DNA from: Piscinibacter aquaticus
Lineage (GTDB): Bacteria; Pseudomonadota; Gammaproteobacteria; Burkholderiales; Burkholderiaceae_C
Length of the DNA stretch: 64,000 nt
Assembly (NCBI GenBank): GCA_007994965.1
Contig: VOPW01000001.1
Span: forward strand, 1,240,001-1,304,000
Direction of reading: 5' to 3'
This document shows positions 1 through 9,163 of this stretch, one piece after another. Position numbers and translations under genes: made by a program. The notes under the pieces were generated by a model. The model had not been told where the DNA came from, did not search any database, and was given only the letters and a program-made list of their open reading frames with translations. How positions within the stretch are numbered: position 1 is the first letter of the stretch; every line of letters begins with the position of its first letter.

Positions 1-109
1 ACGGCCCGCTGCCGCTGGCGGCGCGCTGGGTACAGGCCGCGCTGCAGCGGGCGGCGCGGAGCAGCGGCCGGCCCAGGCCGATTGGGCCGAGTGGTCGTTC
101 GCCCGGTGA
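1..109 (+). CDS. 3' end of an unidentified protein, cut by the window edge
   Basis: A reading frame enters from the left edge and stops at TGA 107-109. Two plus-strand frames look protein-like and join near position 55: the first gives residues such as LAARWVQAALQRAA and the second ends in ADWAEWSFAR. That pattern suggests one gene with a one-base shift, as elsewhere in this window. Too little is present to name a family. The next gene, a sulfate-binding protein, starts 115 bp downstream behind its own putative regulatory box, so this gene is probably not part of the sulfate operon. Confidence 0.35.
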   Translation, partial: RPAAAGGALGTGRAAAGGAEQRPAQADWAEWSFAR

Positions 110-125
110 CGCGGCCAACGCAAAG

Positions 126-156
126 CGCATAAGCAGCGGCGGAATGCTTCGTTCGC
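126..156 (+). promoter_or_regulatory. putative CysB-type box upstream of the first sulfate-binding protein gene
   Basis: This 31-bp segment matches 24 of 31 positions in a second segment at 1247-1277, which lies upstream of the second sulfate-binding protein gene. The first ten bases (CGCATAAGCA) and the last seven (CGTTCGC) are identical in both. The position in front of paralogous sulfate genes, and the cysB-like gene at the end of the cluster, suggest a CysB binding region. CysB sites are poorly conserved, so this is inference. Confidence 0.45.
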
Positions 157-223
157 AGATCGCTTCCCCGTTCCTACGATGACCTCATCGCATCTCGGGC
201 CACCGCCCGTCACGGAACGCCTC

Positions 224-1232
224 ATGACTCTTGCTCGACGCCTCCGCATCGGCCTGCTGGCCGCCAGCGGCGGCCGGTGCCACCGCCGCACTGGCCAAGG
301 ACATCACGCTGCTCAACGTGTCGTACGACCCGACCCGCGAGCTCTACGTCGATTTCAACAAGGCCTTCGCGGCGCACTGGAAGGCCAAGACCGGCGACAC
401 GGTGACCGTCAAGCAGAGCCATGGCGGCTCGGGCAAGCAGGCGCGCTCGGTGATCGACGGCCTGGAGGCCGACGTGGTCACGCTGGCGCTGGCCTACGAC
501 ATCGACGAGCTGCACGCCAAGGCGCAGCTGATCCCGGCCGACTGGCAGAAGCGCCTGAAGCACAACAGCGCGCCCTACACCTCGACCATCGTGTTCCTCG
601 TGCGCAAGGGCAACCCCAAGGGCATCAAGGACTGGGACGATCTCGCCAAACCCGGCATCGGCGTGATCACGCCCAACCCCAAGACCTCCGGCGGCGCGCG
701 CTGGAACTACCGGCGGCCTGGGGCTACGCGCTGAAGAAGTTCGGCGGCGATGACAAGAAAGCGCAAACCTTCGTCGGCCAGATCCTTGCCAACGTGCCGG
801 TGCTCGACGCCGGCGCGCGCGGCTCGACCACCACCTTCGTCGAGCGCGGCATCGGCGACGTGCTGCTGGCCTGGGAGAACGAGGCGCTGCTGGCGCAGAA
901 GGAACTCGGGCCGGACAAGTTCGACATCGTCGCGCCGAGCCTCTCGATCCTGGCCGAACCGCCGGTGACGGTCGTCGACAAGGTGGTCGACAAGCGCGGC
1001 ACGCGGGCGGTGGCGCAGGCCTACCTGGAGTTCCTGTACTCGCCGCAGGGCCAGGACATCGCGGGCCAGAACTACTACCGCCCGATCGACCCCGCTGCCG
1101 CGGCGAAGTATGCGAAGCAGTTTCCGAAGGTGAACCTCTTCACCATCGACGAGGTGTTCGGCGGCTGGGCCAAGGCGCAGAAGACGCACTTTGCCGACGG
1201 CGGCAGTTTCGACGGTCTATACCCGCAAGTAG
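224..1232 (+). CDS. sbp: sulfate ABC transporter substrate-binding protein (first copy)
   Basis: Periplasmic protein that binds sulfate (perhaps thiosulfate) and delivers it to the CysTWA permease. ATG 224 starts a signal peptide ([14 protein letters not shown]) followed by the Sbp/CysP pattern: [50 protein letters not shown], and the C-terminal TIDEVFGGW. About 336 residues, normal for the family. Three shifts break the frame, near 270, 711 and 1213. Correcting the last gives the ending VYTRK with TAG at 1230-1232; left uncorrected, this frame reads on into the next sbp gene. Adding the missing bases at 711 and 1213 creates CCTGG and CCAGG. Read as an intact gene with sequencing errors. Confidence 0.88.
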
Positions 1233-1246
1233 CTTCCTGCGGTTTT

Positions 1247-1277
1247 CGCATAAGCAAGCGCGAAACGGATCGTTCGC
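1247..1277 (+). promoter_or_regulatory. putative CysB-type box upstream of the second sulfate-binding protein gene
   Basis: Second copy of the 31-bp element at 126-156 (24 of 31 identical, both ends conserved). It ends 24-33 bp before the two possible ATG codons at 1301 and 1310, so it lies closer to its gene than the first copy does (67 bp). The second binding protein may therefore have its own regulated promoter within the operon. Confidence 0.42.
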
Positions 1278-1300
1278 CGAGGAAGGCCGGCTGCCCTAGC

Positions 1301-2322
1301 ATGCCGGCCATGACGACCATCACCCGCCGCGGCGCCGCGCTCGCGCTCGCCGCCTTCGTTTCGCCGCTCGCCCTCGCGCAGAGCCCCAAGACCTTGCTCA
1401 ACGTCAGCTACGACGTCTCGCGAGAGTTCTACAAGGACTACAACGCCGCCTTCGCCGCGCACTGGAAGAAGACCACCGGTGCGGCGCTGACGCTGAACCA
1501 GTCGCACGGCGGCTCCAGCCGCCGGGCGCGCAGCGTGGTCGAGGGCCTGGAGGCCGACGTCATCACGATGAACAGGCCAACGACATCGACCTGCTGGCCG
1601 AGCGCGGGCAATTGATCCCGGCGGATTGGGCGAAGCGCCTGCCCGACAACGCCGCGCCGACCACCTCCGTCTCGGTGATCCTGGTGCGCAAGGGCAACCC
1701 GAAGCAGATCCGCGACTGGAGCGATCTCGGCAAGCCCGGCATGTCGGTGATCATTCCCAACCCCAAGACCTCGGGCAACGGCCGCTACACCTACCTCGCG
1801 GCCTGGGGTGCGGCGCTGAAGAACGGCGTGGCACCGGCGGCGGCGCAGGCGCTGGTGGAGCGCATCTTCGCCAACGTGCCGGTGCTCGACGGCGGCGGCC
1901 GCGGCGCCACCACCACCTTCGCGCAGCGCCAGATGGGCGACGCGCTGGTCACCTTCGAGAGCGAGGTCCCGCTGATCAAGCGCGAATTCGGCGGCGACTA
2001 CGAAGCCATCTACCCGACCTGGACGGTGCTGGCCGAAAACCCGGTCAGCGTGGTCGACAAGGTGGCCGACCGGCGCGGCACGCGCAAGGAAGCCGACGCG
2101 TATCTCAAGTACCTGTGGTCCGACGAAGGCCAGGAGATCGCCGCGAAGCACCACCTGCGCCCGCGCAATGCCAAGGTGCTGGCGAAATATGCGAAGGACT
2201 TCCCGAAGGTCAACGCCTTCACGGTGGACGAGGTGTTCGGCGGCTGGAAGAAGGCGCAGAAAGACCACTTCGACGACGGCGGCCTGTACGACCAGATCAT
2301 CGCCCGGGCGAAGAAGCGATGA
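1301..2322 (+). CDS. sbp: sulfate ABC transporter substrate-binding protein (second copy)
   Basis: Tandem paralogue of the preceding gene, about 340 residues. The N-terminus is a signal peptide (ITRRGAALALAAFVSPLALAQ) starting at ATG 1301 or 1310. Family motifs follow: LLNVSYDVSREFY, QSHGGSSRRARSVVEGLEAD, NPKTSGNGRYTYLAAWG, TVDEVFGGWKKAQKDHF. One frameshift near 1574 changes an expected AACCAGGCC to AACAGGCC. The stop codon overlaps the cysT start (ATGA at 2319-2322), so translation is probably coupled. Two binding proteins feeding one permease recalls the sulfate/thiosulfate Sbp-CysP pair, but which ligand each prefers cannot be read from sequence. Confidence 0.9.
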
Positions 2323-3151
2323 TCCTCAAGCGGACGCTGCTGAAGCGCCACAGCGTGCTGCCGGGCTTCGACACGGCGCTGGGCTTCACGCTGCTGTACA
2401 TCAGCTTCATCGTGCTCATTCCGCTCAGCGCGGCGTTCCTCAAGACGGCCACGATGACTGGCCGGCCTTCTGGGAGGCGGTGAGTTCGCCGCGCGTGGTG
2501 GCCTCGTACCGGCTGACCTTCGGCGCCTCGTTCGCCGCGGCGCTGGTCAATGCCTTCTTCGGGTTGATCGTCGCCTGGGTGCTGGTGCGCTACGAGTTTC
2601 CCTTCAAGCGGCTCATCGATGCGCTGGTCGACCTGCCGTTCGCGCTGCCCACCGCGGTGGCCGGCATCGCATTGACGGCGCTGTATGCCGGCAACGGCTG
2701 GATCGGCCAGTTCCTGCCCTTCAAGGTGAGCTTCACGCCGATCGGCGTTTTCGTCGCGCTCACCTTCATCGGCCTGCCGTTCGTGGTGCGCACCGTGCAG
2801 CCGGTACTGGAGGATCTGCACAAGGAGATCGAGGAGGCCGCCGCCACGCTGGGCGCCAACCGCTGGCAGACCTTCACCAAGGTGATCTTTCCCATCCTCA
2901 CACCGGCGCTGCTGACCGGCTTCGCGCTCGCCTTCGCGCGGGCGCTGGGTGAATACGGCTCGGTGATCTTCATCGCCGGCAACATGCCGATGGTCAGCGA
3001 GATCACGCCGCTGCTCATCATCACCAAGCTCGAGCAGTACGACTACCAGGGCGCCACGGCGATCGCCTGCGTGATGCTGGTGGCCGCCTTCGCGCTGCTG
3101 CTGGCGATCAATGGTCTGCAGGCCTGGACGCGCGCGAGGCAAGGCCGATGA
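2319..3151 (+). CDS. cysT: sulfate ABC transporter permease CysT
   Basis: Inner-membrane permease subunit (CysT/CysU), about 278 residues with several hydrophobic segments. The start MILKRTLLKRHSVLPGF is typical of the family. The cytoplasmic EAA loop, which contacts the ATPase, reads EEAAATLGANRWQTF (about 2830-2875), and the conserved RALGEYGSVIFIAGN follows. One frameshift near 2458 turns an expected ACCTGGCC into ACTGGCC. It overlaps sbp by four bases and cysW by four bases, so the operon is tightly coupled. Confidence 0.93.
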
Positions 3152-4054
3152 GCACGACCGCTGCCACCTTGCCGTTGCCGAAGTCCGCCGGCGTCGCGCC
3201 GCGCCCCATCCGCAGCGCCACCACCGAAGCCGCCTGGGTGAAGTGGACGCTGGTCGGCATCGCGCTGGCCTTCCTGACCTTCTTCCTGTTCGTGCCGCTG
3301 ACGGTGGTGTTCGTCGAGGCGCTGAAGAAGGGCTGGGACGTCTACCTCGCCGCCATCGTCGAGCCCGACGCGCGCTCGGCCATCCAGCTCACGCTGATCG
3401 CCGCCGCCATCAGCGTGCCGCTCAATCTCGTGTTCGGCGTCGCCGCCGCCCTGGTGCATCGCCAAGTTCGAGTTCCGCGGCAAGAACCTGCTGTTGACGC
3501 TGATCGACCTGCCGTTCTCGGTCAGCCCGGTGATCGCTGGCCTGATCTATGTGCTGGTATTCGGCCTGCAGGGCTGGTTCGGCGAGACCTTGCGCGACCA
3601 CGACCTGAAGGTGATCTTCGCGGTGCCGGGCATCGTGCTGGCCACGGTGTTCGTGACCTTCCCGTTCGTCGCCCGCGAGCTGATCCCGCTGATGCAGGCG
3701 CAGGGCACCGAGCAGGAGGAGGCCGCGCGCGTGCTCGGCGCCGGCGGCTGGCAGATCTTCTGGCGCGTGACGCTGCCCAACGTGAAATGGGCGCTGCTGT
3801 ACGGCGTGATCCTGTGCAACGCGCGGGCGATGGGCGAGTTCGGCGCGGTCAGCGTGGTCTCCGGCCACATCCGCGGCCAGACCAACACGATGCCGCTGCA
3901 CATCGAGATCCTCTACAACGAATACCAGTTCGCCGCGGCCTTCGCGGTGGCCTCGCTGCTGGCCGGGCTGGCGCTGGTGACGCTGGTGCTGAAGTACATC
4001 GTCGAGCAGCACGTGAAGGCCGAGAAGCGCGTGGCGGGCGAACGGAGTGAATGA
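3148..4054 (+). CDS. cysW: sulfate ABC transporter permease CysW
   Basis: Second permease subunit of the sulfate importer, about 301 residues. Diagnostic stretches are [20 protein letters not shown], the EAA loop [18 protein letters not shown], and [20 protein letters not shown]. The frame shifts once near 3451: the sequence has GCCCTGGTGC where the family expects GCCTGGTGC (Ala-Trp-Cys), an extra C at a CCTGG site. The start overlaps the cysT stop, and the stop lies 3 bp before cysA. CysT and CysW form the heterodimeric channel energised by CysA. Confidence 0.93.
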
Positions 4055-4057
4055 ACC

Positions 4058-5107
4058 ATGTCGATCGAAGTCAGAAACCTGAACAAGCGCTTCGGCCCCA
4101 CCGTCGTCTGCGACAACCTCAACCTCGACATCCCGGCCGGCGAGCTGGTCGCGCTGCTCGGGCCCTCGGGCTCGGGCAAGACGACGCTGCTGCGCATCAT
4201 CGCGGGGCTGGAGGTGCCGGACTCGGGCACGGTGCTGTTCCACGGCGAGGATGCGACGAATACCGACGTGCGCGATCGACAGGTCGGCTTCGTGTTCCAG
4301 CATTACGCGCTGTTCGCGCACATGACGATCTTCGAGAACGTGGCCTTCGGGCTGCGCGTGCGCCCCAAGGCCACGCGCCCCTCCGAAAAGCAGATCCGCG
4401 CCAAGGTCACCGAGCTGCTCAAGCTGGTGCAGCTCGACTGGATCGCCGACCGCTACCCGCACCAGCTCTCCGGCGGGCAGCGGCAGCGCATCGCGCTGGC
4501 CCGTGCGCTGGCGGTGGAGCCCAAGGTGCTGCTGCTCGACGAGCCCTTCGGCGCGCTCGATGCCAAGGTGCGCAAGGAACTGCGCCGCTGGCTGCGCCGG
4601 CTGCACGACGAGATGCACGTGACCAGCGTCTTCGTCACCCACGACCAGGAAGAGGCGATGGAGGTCGCCGACCGCATCGTGGTGATGAACGAGGGCCGCA
4701 TCGAGCAGCAGGGCACGCCCGACGAGGTCTACGACCACCCGGCCTCGCCCTTCGTGCTGCAGTTCCTCGGCGACGTGAACCTGTTCCATGGTCGCTTCGG
4801 GCATGGCCCCGGCGCGAAGGACGGCGAGGTCAGCTACGTGCGTCCGCACGAACTGGAGATCGTCGAAGCCGGCGCGGACGGTGCGGTGGCGGCAGTGCTG
4901 TCGCAGGCGCTGACGGTGGGGCCGAATACACGGCTGGAGCTGCGCCGGGTCGACGAAGCCGGTTATGTGGATGTCGAGCTGCCGCGCGCCGACTACCTCG
5001 CGCTGCGCGATCGCCTCGGCCTCAAGCCCGGCTCGGCGGTGCACCTGCGCCCGCGCAAGGTGACGCGCTTCGCCGAGGAACTGCCGGATCCGGCGGCGAT
5101 GATCTGA
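4058..5107 (+). CDS. cysA: sulfate/thiosulfate ABC transporter ATP-binding protein CysA
   Basis: Cytoplasmic ATPase that powers sulfate import; intact, 349 residues. Walker A is GPSGSGKTT (residues 35-43), the Q-loop is in [13 protein letters not shown], the ABC signature is LSGGQRQ (about 137), Walker B is [12 protein letters not shown] (about 157), and the switch histidine is in [17 protein letters not shown]-terminal TOBE-like domain follows from about residue 235, including [13 protein letters not shown] 4058 lies 3 bp after the cysW stop. It is the last gene of the sbp-sbp-cysT-cysW-cysA operon. Confidence 0.96.
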   Translation: MSIEVRNLNKRFGPTVVCDNLNLDIPAGELVALLGPSGSGKTTLLRIIAGLEVPDSGTVLFHGEDATNTDVRDRQVGFVFQHYALFAHMTIFENVAFGLRVRPKATRPSEKQIRAKVTELLKLVQLDWIADRYPHQLSGGQRQRIALARALAVEPKVLLLDEPFGALDAKVRKELRRWLRRLHDEMHVTSVFVTHDQEEAMEVADRIVVMNEGRIEQQGTPDEVYDHPASPFVLQFLGDVNLFHGRFGHGPGAKDGEVSYVRPHELEIVEAGADGAVAAVLSQALTVGPNTRLELRRVDEAGYVDVELPRADYLALRDRLGLKPGSAVHLRPRKVTRFAEELPDPAAMI

Positions 5108-5129
5108 GCCGCCGGGCCGGCAAGGGCGC

Positions 5130-6067
5130 TCAGCCCTCGATCGGCTCGCCGGCCAGTGCGCGCTGCACCACCTCGCGCGTCAGCGTCGGCGCGAAGCTCT
5201 CGATGAAGGCATAGACGTAGCCGCGCAGCCGGTGCCGCGGCGCACGGCCAGTCGCGTCAGATTCACTTCGAAGAGATGCCGCGCATCGAGCGCGCGCAGC
5301 GTGCGGTCGCGCTCGGCGTCGAAGGCGATCGAGGCGACGATCCCCACGCCCATGCCCAGCTCGACGTAGGTCTTGATCACGTCGGCATCCATCGCGCTGA
5401 GCACCACGCTCGGCTTCAGGCCAGCCTTCGCGAAGGCCTCGTCGATGTGCGTGCGGCCGGTGTAGCCGGCCTCGTAGGTGATGATCGGGAAGCGCGCGAG
5501 CTGCTGCAGCGTGACCGGCCCGTCGACCTTCAGCAGATCGTGCCCGGGCGGCACGACGATGCTGTGGGTCCAGCGGTAGCAGGGCAGGGCGACGAGTTGC
5601 TCGTACTGCGCCAGCGCCTCGGTGGCCACGCCGATGTCGGCCTCGCCCGAGAGCAGCATTGCCGCCACCTGGCGCGGCGAGCCCTGGTGCAATTCGAGCG
5701 TCACCTGCGGATAGACGGCGCGGAAGTCGCGCACCACGGTCGGCAGCGCGTAGCGTGCCTGCGAGTGCGTGGCCGCGATCGACAGGCGTCCGCTGTTCTG
5801 CGCTACGAATTCGTCGCCCACCTGCTTGAGGTTGTCGGCATCGAGCAGCAGCCGCTCGACGATGGGCAGCAGCACCTCGCCCGGCGGCGTCAGGCCGGTC
5901 AGGCGCTTGCCGGCGCGCACGAAGATCTCGATGCCAAGCTCGTCCTCGAGTTCGCGGATCTGTCGGCTCACGCCGGGCTGCGACGTGTGCAGCGCGTTGG
6001 CGACCTCGGTGAGGTTGAAGCCGAGTCGGGCCGTCTCGCGAACGGCACGCAATTGCTGAAAGTTCAT
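5130..6067 (-). CDS. cysB: LysR-family sulfur regulator, CysB type
   Basis: Transcription factor of about 312 residues. The N-terminal winged helix is typical of CysB/Cbl: MNFQQLRAVRETARLGFNLT, then TSQPGVSRQIRELEDELG. The effector-binding domain carries AATHSQARYALP and RFPIITYEAGYTGRTHID, which in CysB line the sulfate/N-acetylserine pocket. One frameshift near 5230 is repaired by restoring CCTGG, giving the ending RGYVYAFIESFAP. It lies convergent to and directly behind the sulfate uptake operon, which fits control of that operon. Cbl or a thiosulfate-specific paralogue remains possible. Confidence 0.88.
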
Positions 6068-6165
6068 GGTGACTCGCCGTGGCGGAACCGGCGATTGTGG
6101 GCAGTGCCGGCGGCGCCGGCAACGACGCACTGCTTCTAAGCTAACGCGCCGGCGGCATATGCCCC

Positions 6166-6982
6166 TCAGCGCGAGTCGCGCAGCCGCTGCAGGCGCGCAT
6201 CGAGCGAGGCCGCGCTAAGCACGCCCACATGCGCATCGACGAGGCGGCCCTGGGCGTCGTAGAACAGCGTCGTGGGCAGCGCCCGTGAACCGACCAGCGG
6301 GCCGAGGGCGGAGCGATCGTCGAGCAGCACGTCGCGCAGTTCCAGCCCCTCGCGAGCGAGCCAGGAATGAACGACATCGGCGCGCTCGCCCTGGTTGGCG
6401 AACACGATCGCGATGTCGCCGTTGCGCTGCTGCGCCGCGGCCAGCACCGGCATCTCGGCGCGGCAGGGGCCGCACCAGGTGGCCCAGAGGTTGACGACCG
6501 CCGGCCGACCGGCAGCTGCCTGCGCCAGCGTCGCCGGCCGGCCGGTGGCGAGATCGGCCAGCGCGACCTCGGGCCAGCGTGATTCACGCGGCAATTGCGT
6601 GGCCAGCGTGCCGGCCGTCCACACCAGCACGCCGGCGAGGTAGCCGAGGCCCAGTGGCCGCCGTAAGACCTGCAGCTTCCATCCGCGCCAGACGAGCCAC
6701 AGCGTGCCGGCCACCGGGCCGGTGGTGGCGTGCCATCCGCCGTCGCGCAGGTCGACGATCGACCACGGTGATGCGGCATAGGCCGACGCGTGGAAGGCCA
6801 GATGCGACAGGCGCGCGGCGAGCAGCCCGATCAACGTCGCATGGAACAGAGCATTGCCCGCTTCGTGGCGTCGCTCGGGCAGCGCGAGCCGGGAGGCCAG
6901 CGTCATCGCCAGCCAGTGCCGAGACGAACAGCAGCAGCGGCGCGACGGGCAGGGCCAGCGGGCCGAGCTGGATCGCGAGCAT
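6166..6982 (-). CDS. TlpA-family thiol-disulfide protein with N-terminal membrane domain
   Basis: About 272 residues. The first half is hydrophobic, and its pattern (ARLSHLAFHASAYA, then SIVDLRDGGWHATTG) loosely resembles prolipoprotein diacylglyceryl transferase (Lgt). The second half is a thioredoxin fold with the redox motif WATWCGPCRAEMP (Cys pair near residues 168-172) and the cis-Pro loop SRALPTT. It probably reduces or isomerises disulfides outside the membrane while anchored by the N-terminal domain. The frame shifts near 6906. The start at 6982 is 8 bp from the rhodanese stop, so the two are likely co-transcribed. The substrate is unknown. Confidence 0.8.
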
Positions 6983-6990
6983 CGGATCGC

Positions 6991-7377
6991 TCAGCCCGGT
7001 GGCTTGACCATCGGCCAGCCGCGCTTGGCCCACTCGCTCATGCCGCCGTTGACGAAGCGCACATGGCCGTAGCCGCGTTCGCGCAGCGCCTTCAGCGTGC
7101 GGCTGGAGCGGTTCTGCGTATTGCAGATCAGCAGCACCGGTTGGTCGGCACTGGCTGGGATCTCGGCGATGCGGCGCGCGAGCTGGCTCATCGGCAGCAG
7201 CATCGCACCGGCCGCTACGCCGGTGGCATGTTCGTTCGGTTCGCGGATGTCGATCAGCAGCGCACGGCCCGATTCGACAGCGGCCCGAGCCTCGTCGAGG
7301 CTGACCGAGTCGGCATCTGCACGCGCGTGGGTGGCCGCACCAGCCAGTGCGATCACAAGGAACGCACGCCGGTGCAT
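6991..7377 (-). CDS. periplasmic rhodanese-domain protein
   Basis: Small intact protein of 128 residues. A signal peptide (MHRRAFLVIALAGAATHARA) precedes one rhodanese domain. The catalytic cysteine lies in the loop CNTQNRSSR (about residue 85), preceded by the family motif LLIDIREPNEHATG. It probably carries persulfide or handles sulfane sulfur in the periplasm. It sits between the ECF sigma factor and the TlpA-like protein on the same strand, which suggests a small envelope thiol/sulfur stress module. ATG at 7377 was chosen over GTG one codon upstream. Confidence 0.85.
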   Translation of the reverse strand: MHRRAFLVIALAGAATHARADADSVSLDEARAAVESGRALLIDIREPNEHATGVAAGAMLLPMSQLARRIAEIPASADQPVLLICNTQNRSSRTLKALRERGYGHVRFVNGGMSEWAKRGWPMVKPPG

Positions 7378-7430
7378 CACGCAGGTGCTGGATCCGGGGG
7401 CAGGCAGGAGCGCATGGGGCAGGCACTTCG

Positions 7431-7452
7431 AATATCAATCGATGCTGATATT
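7431..7452. promoter_or_regulatory. inverted repeat AATATCA-N8-TGATATT between sigma factor and rhodanese genes
   Basis: A perfect 7-bp inverted repeat spaced by 8 bp lies in the 113-bp gap upstream of the rhodanese gene. The same half-site (AATATCA on plus) recurs at 8191-8197, upstream of the ECF sigma gene. A dimeric regulator or a sigma-specific promoter element could explain it. No regulator family was assigned. Confidence 0.35.
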
Positions 7453-7490
7453 GTGCCCGAGCCGGCATGGCGCGAGCGATCGTCGACGAA

Positions 7491-8128
7491 TCAGTGGAAC
7501 TGAGGCTCGAGTCGCTGCCGGAGGGCCAGATGGGCGCGCCTGAGCCGGCACTTCACCGTGCCGAGCGGCAGCGCCAGATGCGCCGCGACCTCGGCATGGC
7601 TCAGGCCGAGATCGTAGGCCAGCGCCATGCATTGCCTCTGCGAGGCGGGCAGCTTCTCCATCTCCTCACGCAACTGCCGGCTGTACAGCGCGTGCAGGGG
7701 TCGCCGCGCGACCCATCGATGTCCGCCGGTGCTGGCGTGGGCGAGGCTGCGCCGTCCTCGGCGTGCTCTTCGTCGTGCAGGGCGTCGAGCGACACCGTCG
7801 CAACGCGACGCCGGTGGTGGCGCAGGCGATCGATCGCAGCGTGGCGTGCGATCGCGGTCATCCAGGTCCAGGGCGACGCCTTCCGCGGATCGAAGCGGTC
7901 GGCCGTCATCCAGATCTTGATGAAGGTGTCCTGCAGGACTTCGTCAGCGATCGCCGGCGTGTCCACGATGCGCTCGATGGTCCGCCACAGCAGGCGCCGC
8001 GTGATGTGGTGGATGCGGCCCAGGGCTGCGTGGTCGCCGTGTCCCAGCGCGGCCAGGTCGGCGGTGAGCAGGCAGGAGGTCGCGCTGAGACCGGTCGACG
8101 GCAGGGGCGGGTACGAACGAGGCGGCAT
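7491..8128 (-). CDS. ECF-type RNA polymerase sigma factor
   Basis: About 212 residues. Region 2 is visible as DEVLQDTFIKIWMTADRFDP followed by SPWTWMTAIARHAAIDRLR, and region 4 as MEKLPASQRQCMALAYDLG with the helix-turn-helix LSHAEVAAHLALPLGTVKCR. These two parts are in different frames: a C run near 7703 appears one base short. ATG 8128 was chosen; 8158 is possible and adds 10 residues. No anti-sigma gene is adjacent. The co-directional rhodanese and TlpA genes are candidate targets. It resembles SigK/RpoE-like ECF groups, but no subgroup can be claimed. Confidence 0.82.
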
Positions 8129-8254
8129 GGCTGGGCAGAGAGGGGATCTGCCAGCCATTTCGGCCGTAACGTGCTAGCGTTTAGGTAATTAATATCAGTG
8201 TTATCACTAAGAGATTGCGATGAAGGGCGCCGGCACCGCGATACCTCCGACCGC

Positions 8255-8860
8255 TCACAGCGGGTTGAGCGACTTCTCCGGACGGTAATGCGTGTAGCCG
8301 ACGCTCGCGCCCGCGCGCAGACCGGCGCCGAGGCGGATCGGCGCCAGCGTCACGCCATCGAGCCGCTGGTAGTTCACGCCGACGCCCCCGACGTAGTACA
8401 GGCTGCCGTCGACGCCCGGGTAGCGCTTGAAGATCGCCTGCACGTCGGGCAGCTTGTAGACGAGGACGAAGACCTTCGACGCATTGGCACCCAGGTCGAA
8501 ACCGATCGAGGGGCCTGCCCAGTAGACCTTCTTCGTTGCGCCGGACTTCAGCACCAGTTCGCCTTCACCATAGCGCACGCCGGCCGTGACGGCCGCCGCC
8601 ACTTCCTCGCCGCGGATGTAGCCGTTCGGCCGCCCCTGCTCGCGGAAGGCCTTGGCGATCACCTGCGCGAGACCTTCGGTGGTCTGGCCGAAGAAGTCGG
8701 TGGCGGCCTTGAGCGTGCCGGCTTCGTCGTAGGTGCTGTCGTCGGTCACGTCGGCCGCGAGGGCCAGTGCCGGCGCGGCCAGCGCGAGCGAGCCGGCGCC
8801 AGCACGGATCAGCCAGTCACGGCGGGTGGTTTCGAGGATGCGAGAGCGAGTGTCGATCAT
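8255..8860 (-). CDS. DUF1134 (EipA-like) envelope protein
   Basis: Intact protein of 201 residues with a Tat-like or Sec signal (arginine-rich start, then AGAGSLALAAPALALAADV). The conserved core includes ATDFFGQTTEGLAQVIAKAF, GYIRGEEVAAAVTAG, YWAGPSIGFDLGANASKVFV and YVGGVGVNYQR, which I recognise as DUF1134. The Brucella member EipA is a periplasmic beta-barrel protein needed for envelope integrity. A strong ribosome-binding site (AAGGAGAAAAG) precedes ATG 8860. It is a monocistronic unit, divergent from the small LexA-controlled gene at 9038. Confidence 0.85.
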   Translation of the reverse strand: MIDTRSRILETTRRDWLIRAGAGSLALAAPALALAADVTDDSTYDEAGTLKAATDFFGQTTEGLAQVIAKAFREQGRPNGYIRGEEVAAAVTAGVRYGEGELVLKSGATKKVYWAGPSIGFDLGANASKVFVLVYKLPDVQAIFKRYPGVDGSLYYVGGVGVNYQRLDGVTLAPIRLGAGLRAGASVGYTHYRPEKSLNPL

Positions 8861-8987
8861 GTCTTTTCTCCTTGCGGCTCCGGGAAACGGAACCGAGGGC
8901 CGGACCTTAGGCGCCCGCGATCGACAAGGGTTTGTCCGAATGTGGCGGGATGTTCCGATGTAACGGCAGGGGCATCTCCAGGCCGGC

Positions 8988-9016
8988 TTGTGCGCAGCAC
9001 TGTTGTTATATACAGT
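8988..9016 (+). promoter_or_regulatory. LexA-controlled promoter (SOS box 9000-9015)
   Basis: The SOS box CTGT-N8-ACAG occupies 9000-9015. A sigma-70 promoter overlaps it: -35 TTGTGC at 8988-8993, a 17-bp spacer, -10 TACAGT at 9011-9016. The imuA promoter at 19620-19648 has the same layout, with the same spacer and the box beginning 11 bases before the -10 element. LexA bound here would block RNA polymerase. Confidence 0.8.
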
Positions 9017-9037
9017 AGTGGCATCAAGGAGGTTTCG

Positions 9038-9163
9038 ATGAACTCACTGCACCGCCAGACCTATCGCCCGGCCCCCGATCGCACGCCCACGTGGCTGCGC
9101 CGCCTCTGGGCCCTGGCTCTGACCCCCGCGCCGATTTCGACGCCCCAAAGACAAAGCGCCTGA
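9038..9163 (+). CDS. SOS-regulated small protein of 41 residues, function unknown
   Basis: A short open frame starts at ATG 9038 behind an unusually strong ribosome-binding site (AAGGAGG, 7 bp upstream) and a LexA-controlled promoter. Its stop codon lies inside the left arm of a 10-bp terminator hairpin. The product is basic, with an arginine- and proline-rich start, a central hydrophobic stretch WLRRLWALALTP and a polar tail. Length and control recall SOS-induced peptide toxins such as TisB or division inhibitors, but the hydrophobic part is short and I recognise no homologue. It could also be a frame-shifted fragment, though promoter, RBS and terminator frame it tightly. Confidence 0.6.
   Translation: MNSLHRQTYRPAPDRTPTWLRRLWALALTPAPISTPQRQSA

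Noticed and set aside
179-1615. A single open frame joining two sulfate-binding proteins
   Set aside because: A two-base loss near 1213 hides the first stop (TAG 1230-1232). The second copy has its own signal peptide and upstream box.
3422-5044. Long antisense frame opposite cysW and cysA
   Set aside because: GC-rich shadow frame with no protein-like motifs. CysA on the other strand is unambiguous.
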